Positions 42,419-52,672 of a stretch of 64,000 nt of DNA are shown here, one piece after another. Every line of letters begins with the position of its first letter. Within the stretch, counting starts at the first letter, position 1. Source of the DNA: Variovorax sp. IB41. Its GTDB lineage: Bacteria; Pseudomonadota; Gammaproteobacteria; Burkholderiales; Burkholderiaceae_C. The notes beneath the pieces are model-generated. The model saw nothing but the letters and a program-made list of their open reading frames with translations. It was not told where the DNA came from and did no database searches. The translations under genes were made by a program, and so were the position numbers. The stretch is taken from positions 62,001-126,000 of the forward strand of contig NZ_JAEFCB010000015.1 in NCBI RefSeq assembly GCF_016405905.1, in the 5' to 3' direction.

Positions 42419-43481
42419 CGTGCAGCCTCTCCTTGAGTTGTGCCGCGCTCAGGTCGGCGAGGCCCAGGCTTTCGAAAGTGCGCGGGCCGTGGCGCAGGTC
42501 GCGGCCGAGAAAGCCGCCGACGATGGCCAGCAGGCCGTGCGCGATGGGCGCGTCCACGCCCGCATGGCGCGCGGCCGAAGCCAGGAAGGCCAGGCCCAAC
42601 TCGGTGTCTTCGGTGATGTAGCGGTGCGTGTGCAGGTCGATGTTCTCGCGCCAGTCACCCGACTTGACGAGCTGCTTGTGCGCGTCGCCGTACATCCACT
42701 GGTCGTTGTTGTAGTGGTCGGCCAGCGGATAGTGCGGCGCGCCTTGGCCGAAGGCCTCGCGCACGGCCATGCGTTCGCGGTCGAGCCGGTCGGTCACGTC
42801 GCGCACCGCGCGTTGCGTGCCTTCGTTGTGGATGTCCCAGCGCTCGAAGTGCTGCAGCGGCGCGGCGTTCATCACCATCAGCGGCGGGTGGATGACGGGG
42901 CCTGCGTTCATCAGCGCACCCGAGAGCGCGTCGCCGCAGCCGTGCACGGCCGGGTAGGCCTTGCGGATCACCGCGATCGCCTCGGCCTCCTTGCGCGCGG
43001 GGTAGACGCCGGTCGGCAGGCGGATGGCGCGGATGGTGACGTTCACTTCGCGCTCGCCGTGCTTGCGCGCGAGGTACGGCAGGGTGCCGGTCTCGGCCCA
43101 GGCCACGTCGGCGCGGTTGCCGGCCTCTTTCACCGTGCGCGCCATCACGTAGCTGCCGAAGGTGCCGGGCGGCAGGAAAACGACCTGGCCGTCGACCAGG
43201 TGCGGGGCCATGGCGAGCGCGATGTCGTGCTGGGCGATGGCGGGCGTCGGGATGACGATCAGCTCCGCATCTTTCAGCGCCGCGGCGATGTCGGCGGTGG
43301 CAAGCGCGAGCGGCACCTCGCGTGCGCCATCGGCATCCTTCAGCGTGATCGCGCCGGCTTGCACGACTGGCTCGAGCGCCGCAGCATCGCGACGCCACAG
43401 GCGCACCTCGTGGCCGGCTTCGGACAGGTCCGCGGCGGCTGCGTAGGCGCCGTGACCACCGCCAAGAATCGCAATTTTCAT
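42408..43481 (-). CDS. NAD/NADP octopine/nopaline dehydrogenase family protein
   Basis: The predicted protein has 357 residues. GGGHGAYAAA at residues 7-16 is the dinucleotide site, and the C-terminal domain contains the family signature GPVIHPPLMVMNAAPL with the catalytic His. Opine dehydrogenases join an amino acid and a 2-keto acid reductively or split them. It is the first gene of the operon, with a near-consensus promoter at 43552-43580. The next gene overlaps it by 11 bases. Opine use would fit a plant-associated lifestyle, but the substrate is not shown by sequence. Confidence 0.85.
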   Translation of the reverse strand: MKIAILGGGHGAYAAAADLSEAGHEVRLWRRDAAALEPVVQAGAITLKDADGAREVPLALATADIAAALKDAELIVIPTPAIAQHDIALAMAPHLVDGQVVFLPPGTFGSYVMARTVKEAGNRADVAWAETGTLPYLARKHGEREVNVTIRAIRLPTGVYPARKEAEAIAVIRKAYPAVHGCGDALSGALMNAGPVIHPPLMVMNAAPLQHFERWDIHNEGTQRAVRDVTDRLDRERMAVREAFGQGAPHYPLADHYNNDQWMYGDAHKQLVKSGDWRENIDLHTHRYITEDTELGLAFLASAARHAGVDAPIAHGLLAIVGGFLGRDLRHGPRTFESLGLADLSAAQLKERLHDGQ

Positions 43482-43551
43482 GTTCGGAATTTGAAAAGCA
43501 GATGTCGATGAACCGGCAGCCGCGGCGCGGACCGGGGAGCAATGCGCCATT

Positions 43552-43580
43552 ACATTACTTTTCATCGATTCATAAGTCAA
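43552..43580 (-). promoter_or_regulatory. Sigma-70 promoter of the opine-dehydrogenase-like operon
   Basis: On the minus strand TTGACT (43580-43575) and TAATGT (43557-43552) are separated by 17 bases. The first start codon lies 71 bases downstream of the -10 box. The spacer contains ATCGAT as a small palindrome. Confidence 0.65.
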
Positions 43581-43620
43581 TCAAATATCGCTTCCAAAGC
43601 CCCCTCGGAAACCCGCAATG

Positions 43621-43660
43621 AAAAAGCCCGCGCTTCTTGCGAAGCGCGGGCTTTCTTTTT
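43621..43660. terminator. Bidirectional intrinsic terminator after the DEAD-box helicase
   Basis: AAAGCCCGCGCTTC (43623-43636) pairs perfectly with GAAGCGCGGGCTTT (43641-43654) around TTGC, with T runs on both strands. It ends the minus-strand helicase transcript and insulates the promoter of the downstream operon. Confidence 0.92.
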
Positions 43661-43694
43661 GGGCAAAGCGGCGGGTCGGCCGCTCTGGAATGGA

Positions 43695-45641
43695 TCAGCG
43701 CGAGGGCTTGAACGCACGCTTTTGTGCGTCGCGGGGCACGAACACCTTGCCCGGGCCGCCATGGCCTGCGCCATTGCCGCGCGGTGCGAAACCTTCGCGG
43801 GGAGCGAAGCCTTCACGGGGCGCGAAGCCGCCGTCGCCGCGGCCACCGCCGTGGTGACCCTGGCCGTGGCCGCCGCGCGGAGCGCTGTCGCCCCAGCCGG
43901 GCTTGCGGCCATAGCCTGCGCCACCGCCGTTGTTGCCGCCGTCGTCACGACCGCCGCCGAAGCCGGCGTTGTTGCCGCCCTGGAAGCCGCGCGGGCCCTG
44001 GTGGCCTTGGCTCGGTGCCGGGCCGCGTGCATTGCGGTCGTTGAAGCCGCTGGCGCCGGCATAGCCGCCGCCGTTGTTGCCGCGGTAGCCACCGCCGCCG
44101 CCTGCACCGCCATTGCCGAACTTGCGGTCGCGCGACTGGTTGTCGCCGCGGCCACCGCGGTACTCGCCCATCGGGGGGCGCGATTGCGGCATGCGCTGTT
44201 GCGGCTCGAGGCCGGCAACCACTTCAGCCTTGAACTGCTGGCGGCTGTATTGCTCGATGTCCATGATCTTGCGGCGATCGCGGAATTCGGCAAACGTGAT
44301 CGCCAGGCCATCGCGGCCGGCACGGCCGGTGCGACCGATGCGGTGGGTGTAGTCCTCGGCCTTCATCGGCAGGCCGAAGTTGAAGACGTGGGTGATGGTC
44401 GGCACGTCGATGCCGCGGGCGGCAACGTCGGTGGCCACCAGGATCTGCACCTGGCCCTGGCGCAGCGCCATCAGGCGGCGGTTGCGCAGGCCCTGGCTCA
44501 GGGCGCCGTGCAGCGCCACGGCGCTGAAGCCTTCTTGCTGCAGGTCGTTGGCGAGGCCGTCGCACTCGACTTGCGTGCTGGCGAACACGATCGCCTGGTT
44601 GATGCTCGTGTCGCGCAGCCAGTGGTCCAGGAGCTTGCGCTTGTGCTGGCTGTTGTCGGCCCAGTACAGCGATTGCTTGATGTTGGCGTGCTTTTCCTGC
44701 GGGCTGTCGATGGTCACGCGCTGCGGCTCGCGCATCACGCGCTGGGCCAACTGCTGGATGCGCGGCGCGAAGGTGGCGCTGAACATCATCGTTTGCTGAC
44801 GCTCGATGGTGAGCTGGTTGACTTCGGCCAGGTCGTCGGAGAAGCCCAGGTCGAGCATGCGGTCGGCTTCGTCGACCACCAGGAACTTGACCTGGTCCAG
44901 CTTGAGTTGCTGCGAGCGTTGCAGGTCGAGCAGGCGGCCGGGCGTGGCAACCACGAGGTCGGCGTTCTGCAGCTTGGCGATCTGCAACTGGTAAGGCATG
45001 CCGCCCACCACGTTGGCGATGCGAAGACCGCGGCAATGGCGAACGAGTTCGATGGCGTCGTGCGCGACTTGCTGCGCGAGTTCGCGCGTCGGGCACAGGA
45101 TCAGGGCGCCGGGGGTGGCGGCCTTGAAGTGGCGGGCGTTGGTCGGGTCCTTGCGCTTGGGCTTCTTCGGCGCGACTTCGCCGCGGGCGACGGCTTCGGC
45201 GGCCAGGCGCTGGAACTCGGCCTTGGCTTCGGCTTCGGCTTCGGCCTGGCGCTTGAGCAGCGTGTGCAGCACGGGCAGCAGGAAGGCTGCGGTCTTGCCC
45301 GAACCGGTCTGGCTGGAGACCATCAGGTCGACAAAACGGGCCTTGCCGTCCTGGCCGGCTTCGCCGCCCATGGCGAGCGGGATCACCTTGTCTTGCACGG
45401 TGGTCGGCTGGGTGAAGCCCAGGTCGGCCACGGCGGCGATCAGTTCGGGTGCGAGGCCCAGGCGGATGAAGCCGTTGGGCAGGCTCGGTTCCTGTTCCAC
45501 CGCGGCGGCCTCGGGGGCGGCTGCATCGAGCGCCTCGAGGATCGGCGCTTCGGACACAGTGTCCACAGCGGCGGTGAATTCGTTGTTGGTAGCGGATTGC
45601 ACAGGCGCGAACTCGCCCTGCGCTTCAAAAGCGTCGGTCAT
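43695..45641 (-). CDS. DEAD-box RNA helicase (RhlE-like)
   Basis: The predicted protein has 648 residues. Motifs in order are the Q motif (LGFTQPTTVQ), SQTGSGKT, PTRELAQQV, VDEADRMLDLGF, FSATFA, HGALSQ, TDVAARGID and HRIGRTGRAG. The last 170 residues are Gly/Arg/Asn-rich and end with three copies of a FAPREG-type repeat and a basic tail, typical RNA-binding extensions. The N-terminal 70 residues are acidic and Ala-rich. The start at 45641 is uncertain because no Shine-Dalgarno sequence is seen; TTG/ATG codons 21-22 codons upstream are alternatives. It acts in RNA remodelling, probably ribosome assembly or mRNA decay. Confidence 0.92.
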   Translation of the reverse strand: MTDAFEAQGEFAPVQSATNNEFTAAVDTVSEAPILEALDAAAPEAAAVEQEPSLPNGFIRLGLAPELIAAVADLGFTQPTTVQDKVIPLAMGGEAGQDGKARFVDLMVSSQTGSGKTAAFLLPVLHTLLKRQAEAEAEAKAEFQRLAAEAVARGEVAPKKPKRKDPTNARHFKAATPGALILCPTRELAQQVAHDAIELVRHCRGLRIANVVGGMPYQLQIAKLQNADLVVATPGRLLDLQRSQQLKLDQVKFLVVDEADRMLDLGFSDDLAEVNQLTIERQQTMMFSATFAPRIQQLAQRVMREPQRVTIDSPQEKHANIKQSLYWADNSQHKRKLLDHWLRDTSINQAIVFASTQVECDGLANDLQQEGFSAVALHGALSQGLRNRRLMALRQGQVQILVATDVAARGIDVPTITHVFNFGLPMKAEDYTHRIGRTGRAGRDGLAITFAEFRDRRKIMDIEQYSRQQFKAEVVAGLEPQQRMPQSRPPMGEYRGGRGDNQSRDRKFGNGGAGGGGGYRGNNGGGYAGASGFNDRNARGPAPSQGHQGPRGFQGGNNAGFGGGRDDGGNNGGGAGYGRKPGWGDSAPRGGHGQGHHGGGRGDGGFAPREGFAPREGFAPRGNGAGHGGPGKVFVPRDAQKRAFKPSR

Positions 45642-45855
45642 GTAGATATCAATCTCAAACGCGAGCGCTGCCGTAGGCGGCGCCCCGTTGGTGGTTAAAA
45701 ACATCAACCATCCAACGACATTCAGCTTCCGGCTAACGCCTGAGGCTGTGGCCCTTTTTGATCAGCGAATGCGATCGGGCGCGGTGTGCAAGATAGGGAG
45801 ATGCAAGAGACGCTGATCTGTGTCCTTTGACAATTGCAAATCAGCGAAGCCTGCG

Positions 45856-45861
45856 ATTATG
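45856..45861 (-). promoter_or_regulatory. Candidate -10 box of the DEAD-box helicase gene
   Basis: CATAAT on the minus strand is followed by CGCAGGCTT, the same bases that follow the perfect TATAAT upstream of rpsP. The -35 region is weak. If used, it would give a leader of about 210 bases, long enough for post-transcriptional control. Confidence 0.35.
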
Positions 45862-45902
45862 GCACGGCTTCGGGTTTTTACCTAATCTCTTGTCGATGGA
45901 CC

Positions 45903-46499
45903 TCAATCGGTCAGGCGCAGGAAGGTCTCCCGGTAATGGGCGAGCTCCTCGATGGACTCGTGCACATCGGCCAAGGCAGTGTGCGCCTGCTGCTTCTTGA
46001 AGGCGCTGTAGGCCGAGGGCTTCCAGCGCTTGGCCAGTTCCTTCAAGGTGCTGACGTCCAGGTTGCGGTAGTGGAAGTACGCCTCCAGCTTGGGCATGAA
46101 CTTGACCAGGAACCGCCGGTCCTGCCCGATGGTGTTGCCGCACATTGGCGAGCCGCTGCGGGGGATGTACTTGGCGATGAATTCCAGCAGTTGCTGCTCG
46201 GCCGCGGCCTCGTCGAGCGTGGAGGCCTTCACCTTGTCGATCAGGCCGCTGCGGCCATGGGTGCCCTTGTTCCAGGCGTCCATGGCGTCGAGCACGGCGT
46301 CGCTCTGATGGATGACGAGCACGGGGCCGTCGATGCGGGGCGTGAGGTCGGGGCCGGTGACGACCACGGCGATCTCGAGCAGGAACTCTTTCTCGGGGTC
46401 CAGGCCGCTCATCTCGCAGTCCAGCCAGACCAGGTTCTGGTCGCTTCTCTTCAAAGTGGGCACGGCTGCGGGGGGCGTCGGGTCTAGGGATTCGGGCAT
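45903..46499 (-). CDS. orn: Oligoribonuclease
   Basis: The predicted protein has 198 residues. The DEDDh exonuclease residues are visible: Asp and Glu in WLDCEMSGLD, Asp in NTIGQDRRF, and His/Asp in HTALADVHESI. It degrades dinucleotides and short oligoribonucleotides left from mRNA and c-di-GMP turnover. The ATG at 46499 is preferred over an upstream TTG. The first 20 residues are a Pro-rich extension not found in all homologues. It is divergent from the M48 protease. Confidence 0.95.
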   Translation of the reverse strand: MPESLDPTPPAAVPTLKRSDQNLVWLDCEMSGLDPEKEFLLEIAVVVTGPDLTPRIDGPVLVIHQSDAVLDAMDAWNKGTHGRSGLIDKVKASTLDEAAAEQQLLEFIAKYIPRSGSPMCGNTIGQDRRFLVKFMPKLEAYFHYRNLDVSTLKELAKRWKPSAYSAFKKQQAHTALADVHESIEELAHYRETFLRLTD

Positions 46500-46558
46500 C
46501 GAAGGATTGTCGCCCAAGGCCTGCGCCCCGAATTACCGGGGACTAAACTCGCCGCTCC

Positions 46559-47824
46559 ATGTCCTATTCGCTCATCTTCACCATCGCCTTCGCGGCCGCG
46601 CTCGTTGCAGGCCTCGCTGTGAAGTTCTGGCTCGCTTCGCGGCAGGTGCGCCATGTGGCGCAGCACCGCGGCACGGTGCCGGAAGCCTTCGCGCAAACCA
46701 TCACGCTCGCAGCCCACCAGAAGGCGGCCGACTACACGATCGCCAAGGCCCGCTTTGGCCTGATAGAGATGGCCTGGAGCGCGGCGCTGCTGCTGGGCTG
46801 GACGCTGCTCGGCGGGCTCGACGTGCTGAACAAGCTGCTGCTGGTGGCGCTCGGCGGCGGCATGGTGCAGCAACTGGTGCTGCTGGCCGCCTTCGCTGCC
46901 ATCGGCGGCCTGCTCGAGCTGCCGTTCACGCTGTGGCAGACCTTCAGGCTCGAAGAGCGCTTCGGCTTCAACAAGATGACCTGGAAGCTCTGGCTGGCCG
47001 ACACCGTCAAGTCGACGCTGCTCGGCGCGTTGATTGGACTGCCGATCGCGGCGCTGATCCTCTGGCTCATGGGCGCGGCCGGCACGCTCTGGTGGCTCTG
47101 GGCCTGGGCCGCGTGGATGGGGTTCAACCTGCTCCTGATGCTGATCTACCCGACCTTCATCGCGCCGCTGTTCAACAAGTTCAAGCCGCTGGACGACCCC
47201 ACGCTGAAAGCGCGAGTCACCGCATTGATGAAGCGCTGCGGCTTCGCGGCCAAGGGCCTGTTCGTGATGGATGGCAGCACCCGCAGCGCGCACGCGAATG
47301 CGTACTTCACCGGCTTCGGCGCGAGCAAGCGCGTGGTGTTCTACGACACGCTGCTGCGCCAGTTGAATGCCGGCGAAGTGGAGGCCGTGCTCGCGCACGA
47401 GCTCGGCCACTTCAAGCATCGCCACATCGTGAAGCGGCTGGTCGCGATGTTCGCGCTGAGCCTTGCCGGTTTTGCACTCCTGGGCTGGGTCTCGACGCAG
47501 GTCTGGTTCTATGCAGGCCTGGGCGTGCAGCCGAACATGTCGCCGACCGCGCCCAACAGCGCGCTGGCCCTGCTGCTGTTCATGCTCGCGGTGCCGGTGT
47601 TCGGCTTCTTCGTGGCACCGCTGCCGGCACGTCTTTCGCGCAAGCACGAGTTCGAGGCCGATGCCTACGCCATCGCGCAGACCAGCGGCGCCGACCTCTC
47701 CGCCGCCCTGCTCAAGCTCTACCAGGACAACGCATCCACGCTCACGCCCGATCCGGTGTTCGTCAAGTTCTACTACTCCCATCCGCCTGCGTCCGAGCGC
47801 CTCGCGCGCATGACCGCGGCGTGA
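46559..47824 (+). CDS. M48 family (Ste24/CAAX protease-like) metallopeptidase
   Basis: The predicted protein has 421 residues with several membrane helices. The zinc motif HELGH appears in LAHELGHFKHRHI, and the third ligand Glu in SRKHEFEADAYA. Length and topology match the Ste24-like group rather than short HtpX. It should cleave membrane or misfolded proteins at the inner membrane. It heads a plus-strand group with phhB and rsgA. Confidence 0.92.
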   Translation: MSYSLIFTIAFAAALVAGLAVKFWLASRQVRHVAQHRGTVPEAFAQTITLAAHQKAADYTIAKARFGLIEMAWSAALLLGWTLLGGLDVLNKLLLVALGGGMVQQLVLLAAFAAIGGLLELPFTLWQTFRLEERFGFNKMTWKLWLADTVKSTLLGALIGLPIAALILWLMGAAGTLWWLWAWAAWMGFNLLLMLIYPTFIAPLFNKFKPLDDPTLKARVTALMKRCGFAAKGLFVMDGSTRSAHANAYFTGFGASKRVVFYDTLLRQLNAGEVEAVLAHELGHFKHRHIVKRLVAMFALSLAGFALLGWVSTQVWFYAGLGVQPNMSPTAPNSALALLLFMLAVPVFGFFVAPLPARLSRKHEFEADAYAIAQTSGADLSAALLKLYQDNASTLTPDPVFVKFYYSHPPASERLARMTAA

Positions 47825-47855
47825 TCCACCACCTCACCTTTCAGCAGAGCCCCTC

Positions 47856-48206
47856 ATGAGCAGCATGTTCAAACCCAAGGACTGGAAGAACCTCCCGGCC
47901 CGCCACGCACTGAGCGCCACCGAGATCGTCTCCGGCCTCGCCAAGCTCGAGGGCTGGAAGCTCACCGGCGACGGCGCCGATGTCGCGATCGAGAAGACCT
48001 TCGCCTTCTCCAACTACTTCGAGACCATCGCCTTCGTGAATGCGCTGGCGATGGTGGCGCACACGCAGGACCACCACCCCGACCTGTCGGTGCACTACAA
48101 CCGCTGCGTGGTGCGCTTCAACACGCACGACGTGAAGGGCCTCTCGGTCACCGATTTCGATTGCGCACGGCAGGCCGACGCGCTGGTTGCGAGCCCCGCC
48201 GCATGA
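47856..48206 (+). CDS. phhB: Pterin-4a-carbinolamine dehydratase
   Basis: The predicted protein has 116 residues, the usual family size. The active-site stretch HTQDHHPDL supplies the paired His residues, and the conserved HDVKGLSVTDFDCA ending is present. It dehydrates 4a-hydroxytetrahydrobiopterin formed by phenylalanine hydroxylase. No phhA is nearby in this window, so the role may be in general pterin recycling. Confidence 0.92.
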   Translation: MSSMFKPKDWKNLPARHALSATEIVSGLAKLEGWKLTGDGADVAIEKTFAFSNYFETIAFVNALAMVAHTQDHHPDLSVHYNRCVVRFNTHDVKGLSVTDFDCARQADALVASPAA

Positions 48207-48218
48207 GGAAACACGCCT

Positions 48219-49171
48219 GTGGCTAAGCCGGGCCGCGCCGCCTTCACCCCTGCTGCACACAACACGGGGAAGGCGCACCACGACGGCCTCGTCGTCGCCA
48301 GCCACGGGCGTCACTGCCTCGTCGAAACGCCCACCGGCGAGCGGCTGATCTGCCACCCGCGCGGCAAGAAGAGCCAGGCCGTGGTCGGCGACCGCGTGCG
48401 CTGGCAGGCCACCGAGGACGAAGGCACCATCGAAGAGGTGCTGCCGCGGCGCAACCTCTTCTACCGGCAGGACGAGATCCGCACGAAGTCTTTTGCGGCG
48501 AACCTGGACCATGTGCTGATCCTGATCGCGGCCGAGCCGGAATTTTCGGAGCACCAGTTGGCGCGCGCGCTGATCGCGGCGGAGGCGCAGCGCATCACGC
48601 CGATCATCGCGCTCAACAAGAGCGACTTGGTCGAGCCCTTCGAGCGCGCCTGGACCAAGCTCGCGCCCTATCGCCGCATGCACCACGGCGTGCTGCCGCT
48701 CTCGCTCAAGGCGTCGGGCGAGGCGGACTACGCATCGCTGATGAAGCTGCTGTCCGGCAAGTCCACGCTGGTGCTCGGCCCTTCCGGCTCGGGCAAGAGC
48801 ACGCTGACCAATCTGCTGGTGCCGGGCGCGACCGTGCTGACCCAGGAGATTTCGCAGGCGCTGAATTCGGGCAAGCACACGACCACCAGCACCACCTGGT
48901 ACTGGATCGACGAAGCCCGCACCACCGGCCTGATCGACTCGCCGGGCTTCCAGGAATTCGGCCTGAACCACATCGAGCCGATGCAGCTCGCGGGGTTGAT
49001 GCCCGACATCGCCGAGCACACGGGGGACTGCAAGTTCTACAACTGCACCCACCTGCACGAACCGGGCTGCGGCGTGATCTCGAACGTCGAGACGCCGACG
49101 CATGCGGGGCCGATCAGCGCGTCGCGCTACAGGATCTACGGCGAACTGTTCGCCGAGCTGAGCCAGACGCG

Positions 49172-49178
<7 letters not shown>
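48219..49178 (+). CDS. rsgA: Ribosome small subunit-dependent GTPase A
   Basis: The predicted protein has 319 residues. It has an N-terminal OB fold, then a circularly permuted GTPase with G4 NKSD before G1 GPSGSGKST and G3 DSPGFQEFG, and a C-terminal zinc motif (CKFYNCTHLHEPGC). It matures the 30S ribosomal subunit. The start codon is GTG at 48219, with GAGGAA nine bases upstream. Its end overlaps the converging hisC end by seven bases. Confidence 0.95.
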
Positions 49179-50257
<1,079 letters not shown>

Positions 50258-50267
50258 GTCGCGACCC

Positions 50268-51269
50268 TCAGCCAAGAAGGCGGGCGAGCGTCAACAGCGC
50301 CAGCAGCACCATCCACATCACGACCGAGCGCCAGACGAGGCCGACCACGCTGCGCAGATGGCCGGGCTCGGGCTCGCGCCCCGGCGTGCTGCCGCTGTCG
50401 GGCCTGCGCCCGTCGATCACGGACTCGCCGGCCTGCGCGCGCGGCAGCGGATCGGTGACTGGAATGGGGCTCAGCGAGCCGCCGCCCAGGCGCACATTCA
50501 CTGCGCCGGAAGTGGCCGCGAGGATCACGCCGTCGTTCTCGTTGGGGAAACGGCGCGCATCGTTGCGCCAGCAATCGATGGCCTCCTCGAAGCTGCCGAC
50601 CACCGCGAAACCCAGCGCCGTGATGCGCGCCGGCAGCCAGTCGATGCCGTGCCAGGCGCTCTCGGCGGCCTGCTGCACGGAGACGCTCGACGGTTGCACC
50701 GCGGCGCCGTTCTTGTGGGCCCAATAGCGCGCGACGAATTCGCTCATGCGGTAGAACACCGCGCCGGCCGGTCCGAGGCCGATGGCGGCGAGCACCGAGA
50801 ACCAGGCCAGCACGCCGAACACGTGGCGGTGCGCGGCGATGACCGAATGCTCGATCACGTGGCGCACGATCTCGCTGCGCTTGAGTTCGGCGGCATCGAC
50901 GCCCTGCCAGTGCGCGAGCAGCGAACGCGCGAGCGGCTCGTCGCCCTCGTCGAGCGCGTCGCGGATGTCGGTGAAGTGGTGGCTGAACTGCCGGAAGCCC
51001 AGCGTGACATAGAGCACCGCGATGCTCCAGAGCACCGCGAATGGCAGGCCCAGCGTGAGCACCAGCAGCCAATGCACGCCGAGCGCCACGAAGGTGGGCA
51101 CGAAGACGGCGAGCCCCCAGGCGATCCATCCGTGGTGGGGCTTGCCCGCATCGAAATTGCGGCTGGTCCAGCGCGTCCACGCGAGAACGGTGCCGTACAC
51201 GGGGTTGTGAGGGCCCAGCGGCCTCACTTGCTCGATCAGCAACGCGCACAGGATGGCAAAGAAGCTCAT
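50268..51269 (-). CDS. CobD/CbiB family membrane protein
   Basis: The predicted protein has 333 residues with about five membrane helices. The opening FFAILCALLIEQVRPLGP and motifs such as DIRDALDEGD and RMSEFVARYWAHKN place it among CobD/CbiB-like proteins. True CobD makes adenosylcobinamide from cobyric acid. No other cobalamin genes occur here, and stand-alone members in beta-proteobacteria are of uncertain function. It precedes hisC by ten bases; CobD and HisC-like CobC enzymes pair in cobalamin synthesis, which may explain the neighbourhood. Confidence 0.85.
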   Translation of the reverse strand: MSFFAILCALLIEQVRPLGPHNPVYGTVLAWTRWTSRNFDAGKPHHGWIAWGLAVFVPTFVALGVHWLLVLTLGLPFAVLWSIAVLYVTLGFRQFSHHFTDIRDALDEGDEPLARSLLAHWQGVDAAELKRSEIVRHVIEHSVIAAHRHVFGVLAWFSVLAAIGLGPAGAVFYRMSEFVARYWAHKNGAAVQPSSVSVQQAAESAWHGIDWLPARITALGFAVVGSFEEAIDCWRNDARRFPNENDGVILAATSGAVNVRLGGGSLSPIPVTDPLPRAQAGESVIDGRRPDSGSTPGREPEPGHLRSVVGLVWRSVVMWMVLLALLTLARLLG

Positions 51270-51310
51270 CCTTCGATGATAGCGAGAGAGCCCGCGGGTT
51301 CAGCCGGCAT

Positions 51311-52051
51311 TCAGGCGCTGAGGAAACGGTAAAGATTGCGCAGCATGCCGGCGGTGGCGCCCCAGACGAAGCGCTCGTCGGCACCGTCCTGGTAAGGCAT
51401 CGAGTACCACTGGCGCTTCGTCCCGTCGGGGGCGGGCACGGTGTGGTGGCGGTGGTTGGCCGGGTCCATCAGCCACGCGAGCGGCACTTCGAAGGCATCG
51501 GCGACTTCGTAGGGATTGAGGGTGAGTTCGAAGCCGGGCTGCACCAGCGCGACCACCGGCGTCACGATGAAGGAGGTGACCGTCGTGTAGGTCGGCAGGT
51601 TGCCGAGCACCTCGATGTATTGCGCCGAGAGGCCGACCTCTTCCCAGGCCTCGCGCAAGGCGGCTGCGGCGACGTTCGCGTCCTCCGGGTCGACGCGGCC
51701 ACCGGGAAACGCCACCTGACCCGAATGGGTCGAGAGGTGCGCGGTGCGCTCGGTCAGCAGCACGGTCGCGCCTTGCGGGCGTTGCACGATCGGCACGAGC
51801 ACCGCGGCCTGGGCGGGGGTGCGCTCGGTCATTCGCGGCTCGCGGCGCAGCTCGGGGGTCCAGACCGGCGGTGTCTCGAAACGCGCCCGCAGGGCCTGCG
51901 CCGTCAACTGGTCGTGCGGCACTGCCGGCAGCCCATCGTTCCTCACAGCGAAAGGCGCCTTGCGCGGATCGAACGGCGGCAGCGTGGACGGCGCCACGGC
52001 GTTGACGGGTTCGAGCGAGGGGTCCTGCGGGGAAGTGGATGAGGAGGTCAA
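51311..52051 (-). CDS. Nudix hydrolase, CoA pyrophosphatase type
   Basis: The predicted protein has 246 residues. The Nudix box is GGRVDPEDANVAAAALREAW followed by EEVGL, preceded by the LLTERTAHLSTHSGQVAFPGG stretch typical of CoA diphosphatases (NudL/Nudt7 type). It would split CoA or acyl-CoA into phosphopantetheine and 3',5'-ADP. No ATG fits the conserved N-terminus; TTG at 52051 is the most plausible start, and the frame continues upstream into the terminator region without sense. Confidence 0.88.
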   Translation of the reverse strand: MTSSSTSPQDPSLEPVNAVAPSTLPPFDPRKAPFAVRNDGLPAVPHDQLTAQALRARFETPPVWTPELRREPRMTERTPAQAAVLVPIVQRPQGATVLLTERTAHLSTHSGQVAFPGGRVDPEDANVAAAALREAWEEVGLSAQYIEVLGNLPTYTTVTSFIVTPVVALVQPGFELTLNPYEVADAFEVPLAWLMDPANHRHHTVPAPDGTKRQWYSMPYQDGADERFVWGATAGMLRNLYRFLSA

Positions 52052-52130
52052 GAGATGAAAAGTACCGGAGCCGGAATGAAGAAGTAGAGCGGAAAAACGA
52101 AAAGTTGTCTTTGGGCGGGAGCAACAACGC

Positions 52131-52157
52131 AAAAAGCCGCCAGAGCGGCGGCTTTTT
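52131..52157. terminator. Intrinsic terminator of the rpsP-rimM-trmD-rplS operon
   Basis: AAAAAGCCGCC (52131-52141) and GGCGGCTTTTT (52147-52157) form a perfect stem around AGAGC. On the minus strand it lies 19 bases past the rplS stop and ends in five T. Confidence 0.92.
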
Positions 52158-52175
52158 GCACTGCAGGAAAACGGC

Positions 52176-52559
52176 TTACTTGGCGGCCGCTGCTGCTTGC
52201 GACTTGCCCGGCAGCTTTTCCTTGATACGTGCCGAACGGCCGCTGCGATCGCGCAGGTAGTACAGCTTGGCGCGGCGCACATCGCCACGACGCTTGACTT
52301 CGATGCCGGCGATCAGCGGGCTGTAGGTCTGGAACGTACGTTCCACGCCTTCGCCGCTGGAGATCTTGCGCACGGTGAAGCCGCTGTTGAGGCCGCGATT
52401 GCGCTTGGCGATCACGACGCCTTCGTAGGCCTGCACGCGCTTGCGGGTGCCTTCGACGACGCTCACGCTGACGATGACCGTGTCACCGGGCATGAAATCG
52501 GGGATCTTCTTGCCGAGGCGGGCGATTTCTTCCTGCTCGAGGGTTTCGATGAGGTTCAT
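52176..52559 (-). CDS. rplS: 50S ribosomal protein L19
   Basis: The predicted protein has 127 residues. The L19 sequence is clear (PGDTVIVSVSVVEGTRKRVQ, YEGVVIAKRNRGLNS, GVERTFQTYSP, GDVRRAKLYYLR). It sits at the 30S-50S interface. AGGA lies before the ATG. It is the last gene of the conserved rpsP-rimM-trmD-rplS operon; the tail is Ala/Lys-rich. Confidence 0.98.
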   Translation of the reverse strand: MNLIETLEQEEIARLGKKIPDFMPGDTVIVSVSVVEGTRKRVQAYEGVVIAKRNRGLNSGFTVRKISSGEGVERTFQTYSPLIAGIEVKRRGDVRRAKLYYLRDRSGRSARIKEKLPGKSQAAAAAK

Positions 52560-52672
52560 GATTTCCTGATATTCGATCGTGTCGGGCTACACAAAAGGCG
52601 CCGTTGGTATCTGTCACCCTGGGATGAGCAGAAGGCCAGGCGCGGCCGGGCAGAGGATCGGGGAGCCCGAGA

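Noticed and set aside
45846..45872. Hairpin GAAGCC...GGCTTC followed by GGGTTTTT
   Set aside because: The loop is long and no plus-strand gene precedes it; the stretch is better read as promoter sequence of the helicase gene.
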